A stretch of 64,000 nucleotides of DNA. Source: Bog-793 sp963785415 (GTDB lineage: Bacteria; Actinomycetota; Acidimicrobiia; Acidimicrobiales; Bog-793). The notes beneath the pieces were generated by a model. It did no database searches, was not told the origin of the DNA, and saw only the letters and a list, made by a program, of their open reading frames with translations. The stretch is taken from the NCBI GenBank assembly GCA_963785415.1, contig CAWAVB010000001.1, positions 248,001 through 312,000 of the forward strand, read 5' to 3'. Positions 26,894-35,240 of this stretch are shown here, piece after piece. The translations under genes and the position numbers were made by a program. Position 1 is the first letter of the stretch. Each line of letters begins with the position of its first letter.

Positions 26894-28453
26894 GTGACGA
26901 CCGGCGAACTGTCACCAAAAGAGCTCGGTCTCTCCCCCTCCGACGTGGATGTCGCCGAGCCCGCCGGCGAGAGCGCGCGGCGACCGGAACCGCTCGCCAT
27001 GGTCATCTTCGGCGCCTCGGGCGATCTCGCGCACCGCAAGATCCTTCCGGCGCTCAGCCGCCTCGCCGCACGCGGATCGTTGCCGGAGGAGTTCAGCGTT
27101 ATCGGAGTCGCTCGCTCACCGTTGAGCGATGAGGATTTCCGCCAGCGGGCCCTTGAGGCGGACCCGTCCGGGAAATCGTCCGAGTGGAAAAAGCGCGTCG
27201 CGCACTTCTCGTACATCGCCGGCGACGACGCCGATCCGACGACGTTCACCCGTCTCGCCGAGAAACTCTGTGACACGGACGCGTCAGCCGGAACGGCCGG
27301 TAACAGGCTGTACTACCTCGCCACGGTCCCGGCGCAGTTCGCCGTCGTCGTGCGCGGCCTCGGTCGCCAGGGTCTCAACATCGCGGGCAAGCCGGGTGGT
27401 TTCGCTCGGCTCGTGATCGAGAAGCCGTTCGGCACCGACCTCGACAGCGCGCGGCAGCTCTCTGCCGACATCCACGCCCACTTTGACGAAGCCCAGATCT
27501 TCCGGATCGACCATTACATGGGCAAGGAGACGGTGCAGAACATCCTGGCGCTGCGGTTCGCCAACTCGGTCTTCGAACCGATCTGGAACCGGCGGCACGT
27601 GGACCACGTGCAGGTGATGGTGGCCGAGAGCCTCGGCGTCGAGGGGCGCGGCGAGTTCTACGAGCACGCGGGGGCGCTGCGCGACATCGTTCAGAACCAC
27701 CTGATGCAGGTGCTCGCGCTCACGCTTATGGAACCTCCCGGAGCCGCGGAGGGCGACGTCATCCGTGACGAGAAGGTGAAGCTCCTCGGATCCGTCGCCG
27801 TGTTCGACGAACAGGAGGCGGCCGCCGCGGTGGTCCGTGGCCAGTACGGCGCCGGGACGGTCGGTGGCGAGCCGGTCCCCGCCTATCGCGACGAGCCGGG
27901 CGTCGACGCGCACTCGGAGGTGGAGACGTACGTCGCGATGCGCGTCGACGTCGACAATTGGCGTTGGGCGGGCGTCCCGATCTTCGTCCGCACCGGCAAG
28001 CGGCTCCCGCAGCGCGTCACCGAGGTCGTAATGGTCTTCCAGCGCCCACCGCACCTGCCGTTCGCTGGCAAGCTCGCCCGCGACCTGCGGCGGGATTCGC
28101 TCACCTTGCGGATCCAGCCCGATGAGGGGATCAGCCTCATGTTCGGCGCGAAGGTCCCCGGACCGACGTTCAAGGTGAGCAGCGTCTCCATGGACTTCTC
28201 CTACAAGCAGAGCTTCCCGGACCAGACGGTCGACGCCTACGACCGCCTCTTGCTCGACGCGATGCTCGGCGACCCGATGCTGTTCATCCGGGACGACGAG
28301 GTCCAGCGCGCCTGGACGATCGTGCGGCCGATCCAGGAGTCCTTCGCCGACTGGCATCCACCGCTCGCCCGCTACGCCGCCGGCAGCTGGGGACCCGAGG
28401 AGGCGGACCGTCTGATCGGGACCATCAACCGGCACTGGCGGAACTCCTCTTGA
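26894..28453 (+). CDS. zwf: Glucose-6-phosphate dehydrogenase (NADP type)
   Basis: A 519-residue enzyme that oxidises glucose 6-phosphate to 6-phosphogluconolactone and makes NADPH. GTG 26894 follows GAGAGGAG closely and lies 16 bases after tal. The nucleotide-binding motif is VIFGASGDLAHRK near residue 40, and the active-site motif is RIDHYMGKETVQN with catalytic His. This is the classical family, not the F420-dependent (FGD) type. Confidence 0.96.
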   Translation: MTTGELSPKELGLSPSDVDVAEPAGESARRPEPLAMVIFGASGDLAHRKILPALSRLAARGSLPEEFSVIGVARSPLSDEDFRQRALEADPSGKSSEWKKRVAHFSYIAGDDADPTTFTRLAEKLCDTDASAGTAGNRLYYLATVPAQFAVVVRGLGRQGLNIAGKPGGFARLVIEKPFGTDLDSARQLSADIHAHFDEAQIFRIDHYMGKETVQNILALRFANSVFEPIWNRRHVDHVQVMVAESLGVEGRGEFYEHAGALRDIVQNHLMQVLALTLMEPPGAAEGDVIRDEKVKLLGSVAVFDEQEAAAAVVRGQYGAGTVGGEPVPAYRDEPGVDAHSEVETYVAMRVDVDNWRWAGVPIFVRTGKRLPQRVTEVVMVFQRPPHLPFAGKLARDLRRDSLTLRIQPDEGISLMFGAKVPGPTFKVSSVSMDFSYKQSFPDQTVDAYDRLLLDAMLGDPMLFIRDDEVQRAWTIVRPIQESFADWHPPLARYAAGSWGPEEADRLIGTINRHWRNSS

Positions 28454-28467
28454 CCCAAGGGGGGCCG

Positions 28468-29148
28468 ATGGTCGGCGAGGTGCGCGTGGTCCGTGACGTC
28501 GGGACGGCGTTCGCCGAGCTCGTGGGCGGCGAGCTGCGCGCGATCAAACCCGGTCGGACGTTTCACCTCGGGTGCTCCGGTGGCGCCTCGGGGATCGAGT
28601 GCTTCCGTCGCCTTGCCGCTGAACACGGCATTCCGTGGGGTGCGGTCGAGTGCTACTTCGCTGACGAACGGTGCGTCGAGCCGGAATCGCCCGATGCGAA
28701 CGCGGTCGCGATCGCCACGGCACTGGGCGCGGCCCGCGACGAGCTCGCCGGGTTCCACCCGATGTCGTGCGCTGCGGGCCCCGACGCCTACGCCGCCCTC
28801 CTGCCGGCCGGGGGCTTCGACCTCCTCCAGCTCGGCCTCGGCCCGGACGGACACACCGCGTCGCTGTTCCCGGGCGCCGACGGCCGGGACGCCCCGTCCG
28901 GGACCCTCGTCATCTCGAACGTGGACCCCTCGGGACGCAACCGCCATCCGCGGATGTCGCTCACTTTCGAGGCGATCGCCCTTTCCCACCTCGTTGTCGT
29001 CGCGGTGACCGGCGCGGACAAGGTCGGGGCGCTCGGGCGAATCGCGGCCGGCGAGGACCTTCCCGCCGCGCACGTCCGCGGCGGCCGGGTCGTGTGGCTC
29101 GTCGAGGAAACCGCGGCGACCGCACTCACCTCTAAGGTTGCCTGGTGA
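28468..29148 (+). CDS. pgl: 6-phosphogluconolactonase
   Basis: A 226-residue enzyme hydrolysing the lactone made by Zwf. ATG 28468 is preferred because AAGGGGGG stands just before it; a TTG at 28450 overlapping the zwf stop is the alternative. Family marks: FHLGCSGGASGIECF, the ECYFADERCV stretch and QLGLGPDGHTASLFPG. It lies between zwf and fbiC, and its stop overlaps the fbiC GTG start. Confidence 0.93.
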   Translation: MVGEVRVVRDVGTAFAELVGGELRAIKPGRTFHLGCSGGASGIECFRRLAAEHGIPWGAVECYFADERCVEPESPDANAVAIATALGAARDELAGFHPMSCAAGPDAYAALLPAGGFDLLQLGLGPDGHTASLFPGADGRDAPSGTLVISNVDPSGRNRHPRMSLTFEAIALSHLVVVAVTGADKVGALGRIAAGEDLPAAHVRGGRVVWLVEETAATALTSKVAW

Positions 29149-31445
29149 TCCCGCCGGCGGACGTGATCGCCCCCGACGACGACGAGCTCTGCCGGACCCC
29201 GGTCGACGAGCTCGTCGCGCTCGGCGGGGCGCGCCGCCGAGCGCGCTTCGGCAGACGCGTCACGTACTCGCCGAAGGTCTTCGTCGCGCTCACCATGCTT
29301 TGTCGGGACAGCTGCGGCTACTGCACGTTCGCGAAGCAGCCGGCGCGCCTCGCCGCGCCGTTCCTCGGCCCCGAGGAAGTCGTCGCCATCGCGACGGCAG
29401 GACGTGACGCCGGCTGTCACGAGGCCCTCTTCACCCTCGGCGAGGCACCCGAGGACCGCTACCCGATCGCCCGGGCCTGGCTCGAGGAGCACCGTTTCGG
29501 CTCGACGGTCGAGTACCTCGCCGCAGCGGCGGCGGCCGTGTACGAGGAGTCCGGGCTCCTCGTCCACTGCAACGCCGGGGCGCTTGCCGAGGAGGACCTC
29601 GCGGCACTGCGACCGGTGAGTGTCAGCCAGGGGATGATGCTCGAATCGCTCGCGCCGGACCTCGCCTGCCACCGCCTCGCGCCGGACAAGGCACCGGCGC
29701 GGCGGCTCGCCACCTTGGAAGCTGCCGGCCGCCTCGCCATCCCGTTTACGACGGGCGTGCTCGTCGGCATCGGGGAGACCCGGCGGGACCGGCTCGACGC
29801 GCTGCGGGCGATCGCCGATTCCCACCGCCGGCACGGGCACGTCCAGGAGGTCCTCGTCCAGGGCTTTCTCCCCAAACCCCGCACCGCGATGCACGCCACG
29901 CCGCCGTGCGACCCCGACGAGCTGCGCTGGACCGTCGCCGCAGCCCGGATCGTCCTTCCCGACGGGATCCACGTGCAGTCCCCGCCGAACCTCGTCGACG
30001 ACCCGGTCGCCCTCGTCGAGGCCGGCGCCGACGACCTCGGGGGGATCTCGCCGGTGACGATCGACCACGTGAACCCGGAACGGCCCTGGCCAGCGCTCGA
30101 CGCGCTCGGCCGTGACCTCTCGGCCGCGGGTTTCGAGCTCGCGCCGCGCCTCGCCGTCCACCCGGAGTACGTGGCCGACCCGGAGCGTTGGCTCGCCCCG
30201 GCGATGCGGGCCGCGGTGCTGGAGCACGCCGACGCCGAGGGCCTCGCCCGGGACAGCGCCTGGTGCGCCGGCGTCGACGACGCTCCCCCGCCGGTCGTCG
30301 CGACGGACAGGGCCGGGCGCGCCCGGCTCCCGGCCGGACCGGTCGCCGACGTGCTCGCCGGGATCGAGCTCGGCGACGACCCCGGTGTCGTCGAGATCAC
30401 GGCGCTCTTTTCGGCCCGCGGCGCCGAGGTGCGGGCGATCGCCGAGTACGCCGACGCGCGACGCGCCGCCACGGTCGGGGACGTCGTCACCTATGTCGTG
30501 AACCGGAACATCAACTACACCAACATCTGCACGTACAAGTGCCGGTTCTGCGCGTTCAGCAAGGGGCCGCTGTCGCTCAACTTGAGGGGCAAGCCGTATC
30601 TGCTGAGCCTCGACGAGATCGCCGAGCGCGTCGCCGCGGCCGAGCGCGCCGGCGCGACCGAGGTCTGCCTGCAGGGCGGGATCCACCCGGATTTCGACGG
30701 GAATTACTACCTCGAGGTGATCCGCGCCGTGCGCGCCGCATCGGCCCAGATTCACATCCACGGGTTCACCGCGCTCGAGGTGACCGAGGGGGCGCGACGC
30801 CTCGGCGAACCCCTCGAGACCTACCTCCGGCGTCTCTACGACGCGGGCCTGCGCACGTTGCCGGGCACGGCGGCCGAGATCCTCGACGACGAGGTCCGCG
30901 CCGTGCTCTGCCCGGACAAGGTGACGACGGCGGAATGGCTCGAGGCCCACCGCACCGCGCATCGCGTCGGGCTGCGGTCGAACGTGACGATCATGTTCGG
31001 CTCCGTCGAGTCGCCGGTCCACTGGGCGCGTCACCTCGTCGCGACCCGCGATCTCCAGCGCGAGACGGGCGGGTTCACCGAGTTCGTGCCGCTGCCGTTC
31101 GTGCACATGGCCTCGCCGATCTACCTTCAACACCGGGCACGGCGCGGGCCGACGTTCCGCGAGGTCGTCCTCATGCACGCGATCGGCCGGATTGTCTACG
31201 ACGGGGCGATCGACAACATCCAGGCGAGCTGGGTAAAGACCGGGCCCGAGGGACTACGGCAGCTGCTGTGCGCCGGGTGCAACGATGTCGGCGGGACGCT
31301 CATGGACGAGAACATCTCGCGGGCGGCGGGCGCGGCGCACGGCCAGATGATGACGCCGGAGGCGTTCCGCGCCCTCGTCGAGCCGCTCGGGCGGCGCCTC
31401 GAACAGCGCACGACGCTGTACGGGCGCGTCGCGGTCCGGGCATGA
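29145..31445 (+). CDS. fbiC: F420 biosynthesis protein FbiC (CofG-CofH fusion)
   Basis: A 766-residue double radical-SAM enzyme, 7,8-didemethyl-8-hydroxy-5-deazariboflavin synthase. It joins tyrosine and the flavin precursor 5-amino-6-ribitylaminouracil to make F0, the chromophore of F420. The CofG half has the cluster motif CRDSCGYC (Cys53, 57, 60); the CofH half has CTYKCRFC (Cys462, 466, 469). The length is slightly below mycobacterial FbiC. Overlaps: GTGA with pgl upstream and ATGA with the LOG gene downstream. It is placed with NADPH-generating genes. Confidence 0.96.
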   Translation: MIPPADVIAPDDDELCRTPVDELVALGGARRRARFGRRVTYSPKVFVALTMLCRDSCGYCTFAKQPARLAAPFLGPEEVVAIATAGRDAGCHEALFTLGEAPEDRYPIARAWLEEHRFGSTVEYLAAAAAAVYEESGLLVHCNAGALAEEDLAALRPVSVSQGMMLESLAPDLACHRLAPDKAPARRLATLEAAGRLAIPFTTGVLVGIGETRRDRLDALRAIADSHRRHGHVQEVLVQGFLPKPRTAMHATPPCDPDELRWTVAAARIVLPDGIHVQSPPNLVDDPVALVEAGADDLGGISPVTIDHVNPERPWPALDALGRDLSAAGFELAPRLAVHPEYVADPERWLAPAMRAAVLEHADAEGLARDSAWCAGVDDAPPPVVATDRAGRARLPAGPVADVLAGIELGDDPGVVEITALFSARGAEVRAIAEYADARRAATVGDVVTYVVNRNINYTNICTYKCRFCAFSKGPLSLNLRGKPYLLSLDEIAERVAAAERAGATEVCLQGGIHPDFDGNYYLEVIRAVRAASAQIHIHGFTALEVTEGARRLGEPLETYLRRLYDAGLRTLPGTAAEILDDEVRAVLCPDKVTTAEWLEAHRTAHRVGLRSNVTIMFGSVESPVHWARHLVATRDLQRETGGFTEFVPLPFVHMASPIYLQHRARRGPTFREVVLMHAIGRIVYDGAIDNIQASWVKTGPEGLRQLLCAGCNDVGGTLMDENISRAAGAAHGQMMTPEAFRALVEPLGRRLEQRTTLYGRVAVRA

Positions 31446-32518
31446 GCGCCCGGCCGCGCCCGGCCGCGCCGGTCGCGGACGATCCCGGGGTCGCGGCGCT
31501 CGTCGAGCACTTCCTCGACACGGCGGACGTGACTCACGACCGCGACGTCGTGCGCGGGATCGTGCAGGCGATGCTCGAGCTCGCCCGGGGGGACGCGAGC
31601 CGGCTCGACCTGAAACTCGCCCGGGCGGCGCTCGGCGAGATGGCCGAGGCGTTCCAGATGTTCGCGCCCTACCGCGACGTGCGGAAGGTGACGGTCTTCG
31701 GCTCGGCGCGCACGGAGCCGTCCGATCGCACCTACGAGCTCGCCCGCAAGCTCGCGGCGCGCTTCGCGGCGGAGGAGTGGATGGTCGTCACGGGGGCCGG
31801 CCCGGGCATCATGGCCGCCGGCAACGAGGGCGCCGGCGAGGCGATGGCGATCGGGGTGAACATCCGGCTGCCCGGCGAGGCGGAGCCGAACGAATGGATC
31901 GCCGAGAACTCGAAGCTCGTCGAGATGAAGTACTTCTTCACCCGCAAGCTGATGCTCATCAAGGAGTCCTCCGGCTTCCTCGTGCTTCCCGGCGGGTTCG
32001 GCACGCTCGACGAGTGCTTCGAGCTCCTCACGCTCCTCCAGACCGGCAAGGCCGAGCCGGCGCCGATCGTGTTGGTCGACAGCCCCGGCGAGCGCTACTG
32101 GCACGGCTGGGAGGACTTCGTCACGGCCCAGGTCTACGGCCGCGGTTTCGCCGATCCCGTCGAGGCGGCGCTGTACCGGATCACCGACGACATCGATCAG
32201 GCGGTGCGGGAGATCCTCGGCTTCCACCGCAACTACCACTCGCGCCGCTTCGTGCGCGACACGATGGTCATCCGGCTCCGCTACGCGCCCACCGACCTTG
32301 AGCTCGCCTCGCTGTCGGCGACGTTTGCCGACATCTGCTCGGCCCGGGGGATCTGGCGGACCGGTCCCTACCCCGTCGAGCGTGCCGACCACGACCACCT
32401 CGAGCTCGCCCGCATCGCGCTCGAGTTCAACCGCGTCCACCACGGCCGGCTCCGCCAGCTCATCGACGCGCTGAACGCGCTCTCGCCCCCCGGCGCGGCG
32501 ACGCTAGCGCGCAGCTAG
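31442..32518 (+). CDS. LOG-family nucleotide-binding protein
   Basis: A 358-residue protein with a helical N-terminal region (residues 1-85) and a Rossmann-like LOG domain. The domain shows VTVFGSARTEP, VTGAGPGIMAAGNEGA and the hallmark PGGFGTLDE (around residue 182). Family members are phosphoribohydrolases that cut nucleoside monophosphates; the plant-hormone role does not apply here. It is the last gene of the tal operon (ATGA overlap with fbiC). It could belong to nucleotide salvage; function inferred from family only. Confidence 0.8.
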   Translation: MSARPRPAAPVADDPGVAALVEHFLDTADVTHDRDVVRGIVQAMLELARGDASRLDLKLARAALGEMAEAFQMFAPYRDVRKVTVFGSARTEPSDRTYELARKLAARFAAEEWMVVTGAGPGIMAAGNEGAGEAMAIGVNIRLPGEAEPNEWIAENSKLVEMKYFFTRKLMLIKESSGFLVLPGGFGTLDECFELLTLLQTGKAEPAPIVLVDSPGERYWHGWEDFVTAQVYGRGFADPVEAALYRITDDIDQAVREILGFHRNYHSRRFVRDTMVIRLRYAPTDLELASLSATFADICSARGIWRTGPYPVERADHDHLELARIALEFNRVHHGRLRQLIDALNALSPPGAATLARS

Positions 32519-32521
32519 GCG

Positions 32522-32920
32522 CTACACCCGGCCGAAGTCGTCCTCCAGCCGTTCGATGTCGTCCTCGGCGAAGGACTCGCCGTGCTGGACCTCGATCAAC
32601 ACGAGCGGGTCCCGGCCGGTGTTCTCGATGCGGTGGGCCGTGCCGACCGCAACGTCGACCGCCGAACCGGGCGCCACCGCGACCTCGACGCCGTCGAGGG
32701 TGACGGTGCCCGTGCCGCGCACGACGAACCAGTGCTCGCCGCGGTGACGGTGGCGCTGGTAACTGAGGCGCTTCCCGGGATAGACGAGGAGCGTCTTCAC
32801 CTTGTGATCGACGGCGTGCTCCAGGACGGTGTAGCTGCCCCAGGGCCGTTCGTCGTGCTCGCGTGCTTCCATCGCCCCATCATGGCGGGTTTCCGGCCCT
32901 TCCGGGGACGCCATGGTCAT
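32522..32920 (-). CDS. Mannose-6-phosphate isomerase-like cupin
   Basis: A 132-residue single cupin like the C-terminal domain of type II phosphomannose isomerase/GDP-mannose pyrophosphorylase. Motif RPWGSYTVLEHAVDHKVKTL, then QRHRHRGEHWFVVRGTGTV with the metal ligands (HRHxxxEHW). The stop nearly abuts that of the converging LOG gene. ATG 32920 overlaps the upstream gene's stop; a second ATG 16 codons later is possible. Free-standing cupins of this type may isomerise or sense sugar phosphates. Confidence 0.75.
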   Translation of the reverse strand: MTMASPEGPETRHDGAMEAREHDERPWGSYTVLEHAVDHKVKTLLVYPGKRLSYQRHRHRGEHWFVVRGTGTVTLDGVEVAVAPGSAVDVAVGTAHRIENTGRDPLVLIEVQHGESFAEDDIERLEDDFGRV

Positions 32921-33108
32921 TGCGACCCGAGCAGGTGCCGGGCCCGCTCGACGGCGTTGCGGGCGCGCACGATGCGTCGCTCGATCTCGGGCCGGGCCGT
33001 CGCGCCGTTCCCCACCGCCTCCCGGAGCGCCTCGAGGGCGAGGTCGTCGAGGCGCTCGGTGATCGCGCCGAGCTCCGAGCAGATCTCGTCGAGGCGTTCG
33101 TCGCTCAC
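32917..33108 (-). CDS. Small helical protein
   Basis: A 63-residue protein starting at GTG 33108, with AGGAGGAGG just before it; the longer frame to 33459 runs across thiD and has no such site. The sequence (SDERLDEICSELGAITERL and IERRIVRARNAVERARHLL) predicts two amphipathic helices. It overlaps the cupin start by 4 bases, so the two are made together. Function unknown. Confidence 0.6.
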   Translation of the reverse strand: MSDERLDEICSELGAITERLDDLALEALREAVGNGATARPEIERRIVRARNAVERARHLLGSQ

Positions 33109-33181
33109 GGTCCTCCTCCTTCTATCGCGCCACCGTACCGGGGCGGAAATCCCATCGCCGGTGCGGTCATAGGATGATCCG

Positions 33182-34017
33182 ATGGCAGCAGACGTCGAGG
33201 CGGTGGGCGCGCCCGGCGAGGGGCCGCCTCGCGTGGCCCTCACGATCGCCGGCACCGACTCGGGAGGCGGGGCGGGCATCGCCGCGGACCTGCGCACGTT
33301 CGGCGCGCTCGGCGTCTTCGGAACCCTCGTCGTCACGGCGGTGACGGCCCAGAACACCCAGGCCGTCAGCGGAGTCGAGATCCTCTCCCCCGCGTTCGTC
33401 GACGCCCAGCTCGACGCGGTGCTCGCCGACTTCCGAATCGATGCCGCGAAGACCGGCATGCTGGCGACGACGGCGATCGTCGAGAGGATCGCCCAGCGGG
33501 CGGGCGCCGGCGCGTTCGGCTTCCTCGTCGTCGACCCGGTGATGGTCGCCTCCTCGGGCTCGCCGCTTATCGCCGGCGACGCCTCCGCCGCCTACCGCCG
33601 GCTCCTCCCCTACGCCACGGTCGTCACGCCGAACCTCGCCGAGGCCGAGGTGCTGGTCGGCCGCCGGGTCCGGGACGAGGAGGCGATGGCGGAGGCGGCG
33701 ATGAAGCTGTGCCGCATGGGGCGCGCGCGGCCCTCGTGAAAGGCGGTCACCGCAAGGCCGCCGACGCGGCCGACGTGCTGTGCCTCGACGGCGAGCTCAC
33801 CTGGTTCCGCGCCCCGTGGGTGACGACCCGCAACGTTCACGGGACCGGTTGCATGCTCTCGGCGGCCCTCACCGCCTACCTCGCCCGGGGTCTCGGGGTG
33901 CGCGAAGCGACCGGCGCGGCGAAGAGCTTCCTCACCGCCTCTCTCGAGCGGTCCGCCGAGGGCGGGCTCGGGCACGGCGCCGGGCCCCTCCACCGGCTCG
34001 CGCCGGGCGAGGACTAG
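33182..34017 (+). CDS. thiD: HMP/HMP-phosphate kinase ThiD, one frameshift
   Basis: About 278 codons in two frames. The first (33182 to about 33720) has VALTIAGTDSGGGAGIAADL and KTGMLATTAIVERI, and GFLVVDPVMVASSG. The second (to 34017) has AALVKGGHRKAADA and WVTTRNVHGTGCMLSAALTA, the anion-hole end. The pieces join as a normal-length ThiD if the G4 run at 33718-33721 has one more G (CRMGARAALVKGG). ThiD phosphorylates hydroxymethylpyrimidine twice for thiamine synthesis. As written the frame is broken; sequencing error is likely. Confidence 0.85.
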
Positions 34018-35240
34018 GCGCCCGCCGGGGCGAGGCGCGCCGGCGCGCCGAGGGCGACGAGGACCTCGGGCGTGTCGACGGAGCCGTCGGCCCGCTGGTA
34101 CGTCTCGAGGAGTGCGATGAGCGAGCGTGCCGTGATCGCCGTGCCGTTGAGGGTGTGGAGGGCCCGGATCCCCTCGGTGCCGCGCACCCGGATGTTGAGG
34201 CGGCGGGCCTGGAAGTCGGTCGTGTTCGAGCACGAGGTGAGCTCGCGGTAACGGGCCTGGCTCGGGATCCAGCCCTCGATGTCGTACTTTTTCACCGCTG
34301 ACGGGCCGAGGTCCCCCGCCGCGATGTTCACGACGCGGTAGGCGAGCCCGAGGCCGCCGATGATCTCTTCCTCGACCGAAAGGATCGCCTCGTGCTCGGC
34401 GGCGGACTGCTCCGGGGTCGAAAAGACGAACATCTCGACCTTGTCGAACTGGTGGACGCGGAAGATCCCCCTCGTGTCCCTGCCCGCCGCGCCGGCCTCG
34501 CGGCGGAAGCACGTGGAGTAGCCGGCGTAGCGGCGCGGGAGCGTTTCGGCCTCGAGGATCTCCCCGGCGTGCAGGCCGGCGAGGGCCACCTCCGACGTGC
34601 CCGTCAGGTACAGGCCGTCGGGCTCGACCCGGTACAGGTTCGCCTCGTCGGTCGGCAGGAACCCGGTCCCGAACATCGCGGACTCCCGGACGAGCACCGG
34701 CGGGAGCACCGGCGTGAAGCCGTGGGCGATCGCCCGCCCGAGCGCGTAGCGGTAGAGGGCGAGCTCGACGAGGGCGACGTCCCCGATCCGGTAGGCGAAG
34801 CGCGCCCCCGAGAGCTGGACCGCCTTGTCGACGGCGAAGGCGCCGAGCGCGAGGTGGTCTCTCGGCTCGAAAGAGAACCGCGGCGGCTCGCCGACGCGGC
34901 GCAGCTCGACGGCGTCCTCGTCGGTTGTGCCGTCCGGAGCGCTCGGGTCGGGCGGGTTCGGGATCTGGGCGAGGAGGGCGTCGCGGCGCGCCGTCGTCGC
35001 GGCGAAGGACTCCTCGGCGAGTCTCAGCTCGGCCTTGGCCGCGGCGAGCGCCTGCCGTGCGGCGTCGTCGGGGCGGCCCTTCGGCTTGGTGGCGGCCCGC
35101 AGCTGCTCGACCCGGGCGGCCTCGAGACGCCAGGCCTGGTCGAGGGCGAGGAACTCGTCGAAGATCGCGTCGGCTCCCTTCCGGGCGAGCGCGGTCCGGA
35201 ATCGCTCGGGCTCCGCGCGGGCCAGATGGACGTCGATCAG
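34014..35240 (-). CDS. serS: Seryl-tRNA synthetase, CTG start
   Basis: A 408-residue class II synthetase charging tRNA-Ser. The frame is open from CTG 35240 to the stop at 34014. Directly upstream lies an in-frame TAA (15 to 13 bases before the CTG), and there is no ATG, GTG or TTG before codon 178, so CTG is the only usable start. It reads (M)IDVHLARAEPERFR, the normal SerS N-terminus, with AAAGGGGG 6 bases before it and CTGA overlap with the secF stop. An N-terminal coiled coil (about 27-100) is followed by catalytic motifs (YLTGTSEVALAGLH, FRREAGAAGRDTRGIFRVHQ). Confidence 0.93.
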   Translation of the reverse strand: MIDVHLARAEPERFRTALARKGADAIFDEFLALDQAWRLEAARVEQLRAATKPKGRPDDAARQALAAAKAELRLAEESFAATTARRDALLAQIPNPPDPSAPDGTTDEDAVELRRVGEPPRFSFEPRDHLALGAFAVDKAVQLSGARFAYRIGDVALVELALYRYALGRAIAHGFTPVLPPVLVRESAMFGTGFLPTDEANLYRVEPDGLYLTGTSEVALAGLHAGEILEAETLPRRYAGYSTCFRREAGAAGRDTRGIFRVHQFDKVEMFVFSTPEQSAAEHEAILSVEEEIIGGLGLAYRVVNIAAGDLGPSAVKKYDIEGWIPSQARYRELTSCSNTTDFQARRLNIRVRGTEGIRALHTLNGTAITARSLIALLETYQRADGSVDTPEVLVALGAPARLAPAGA

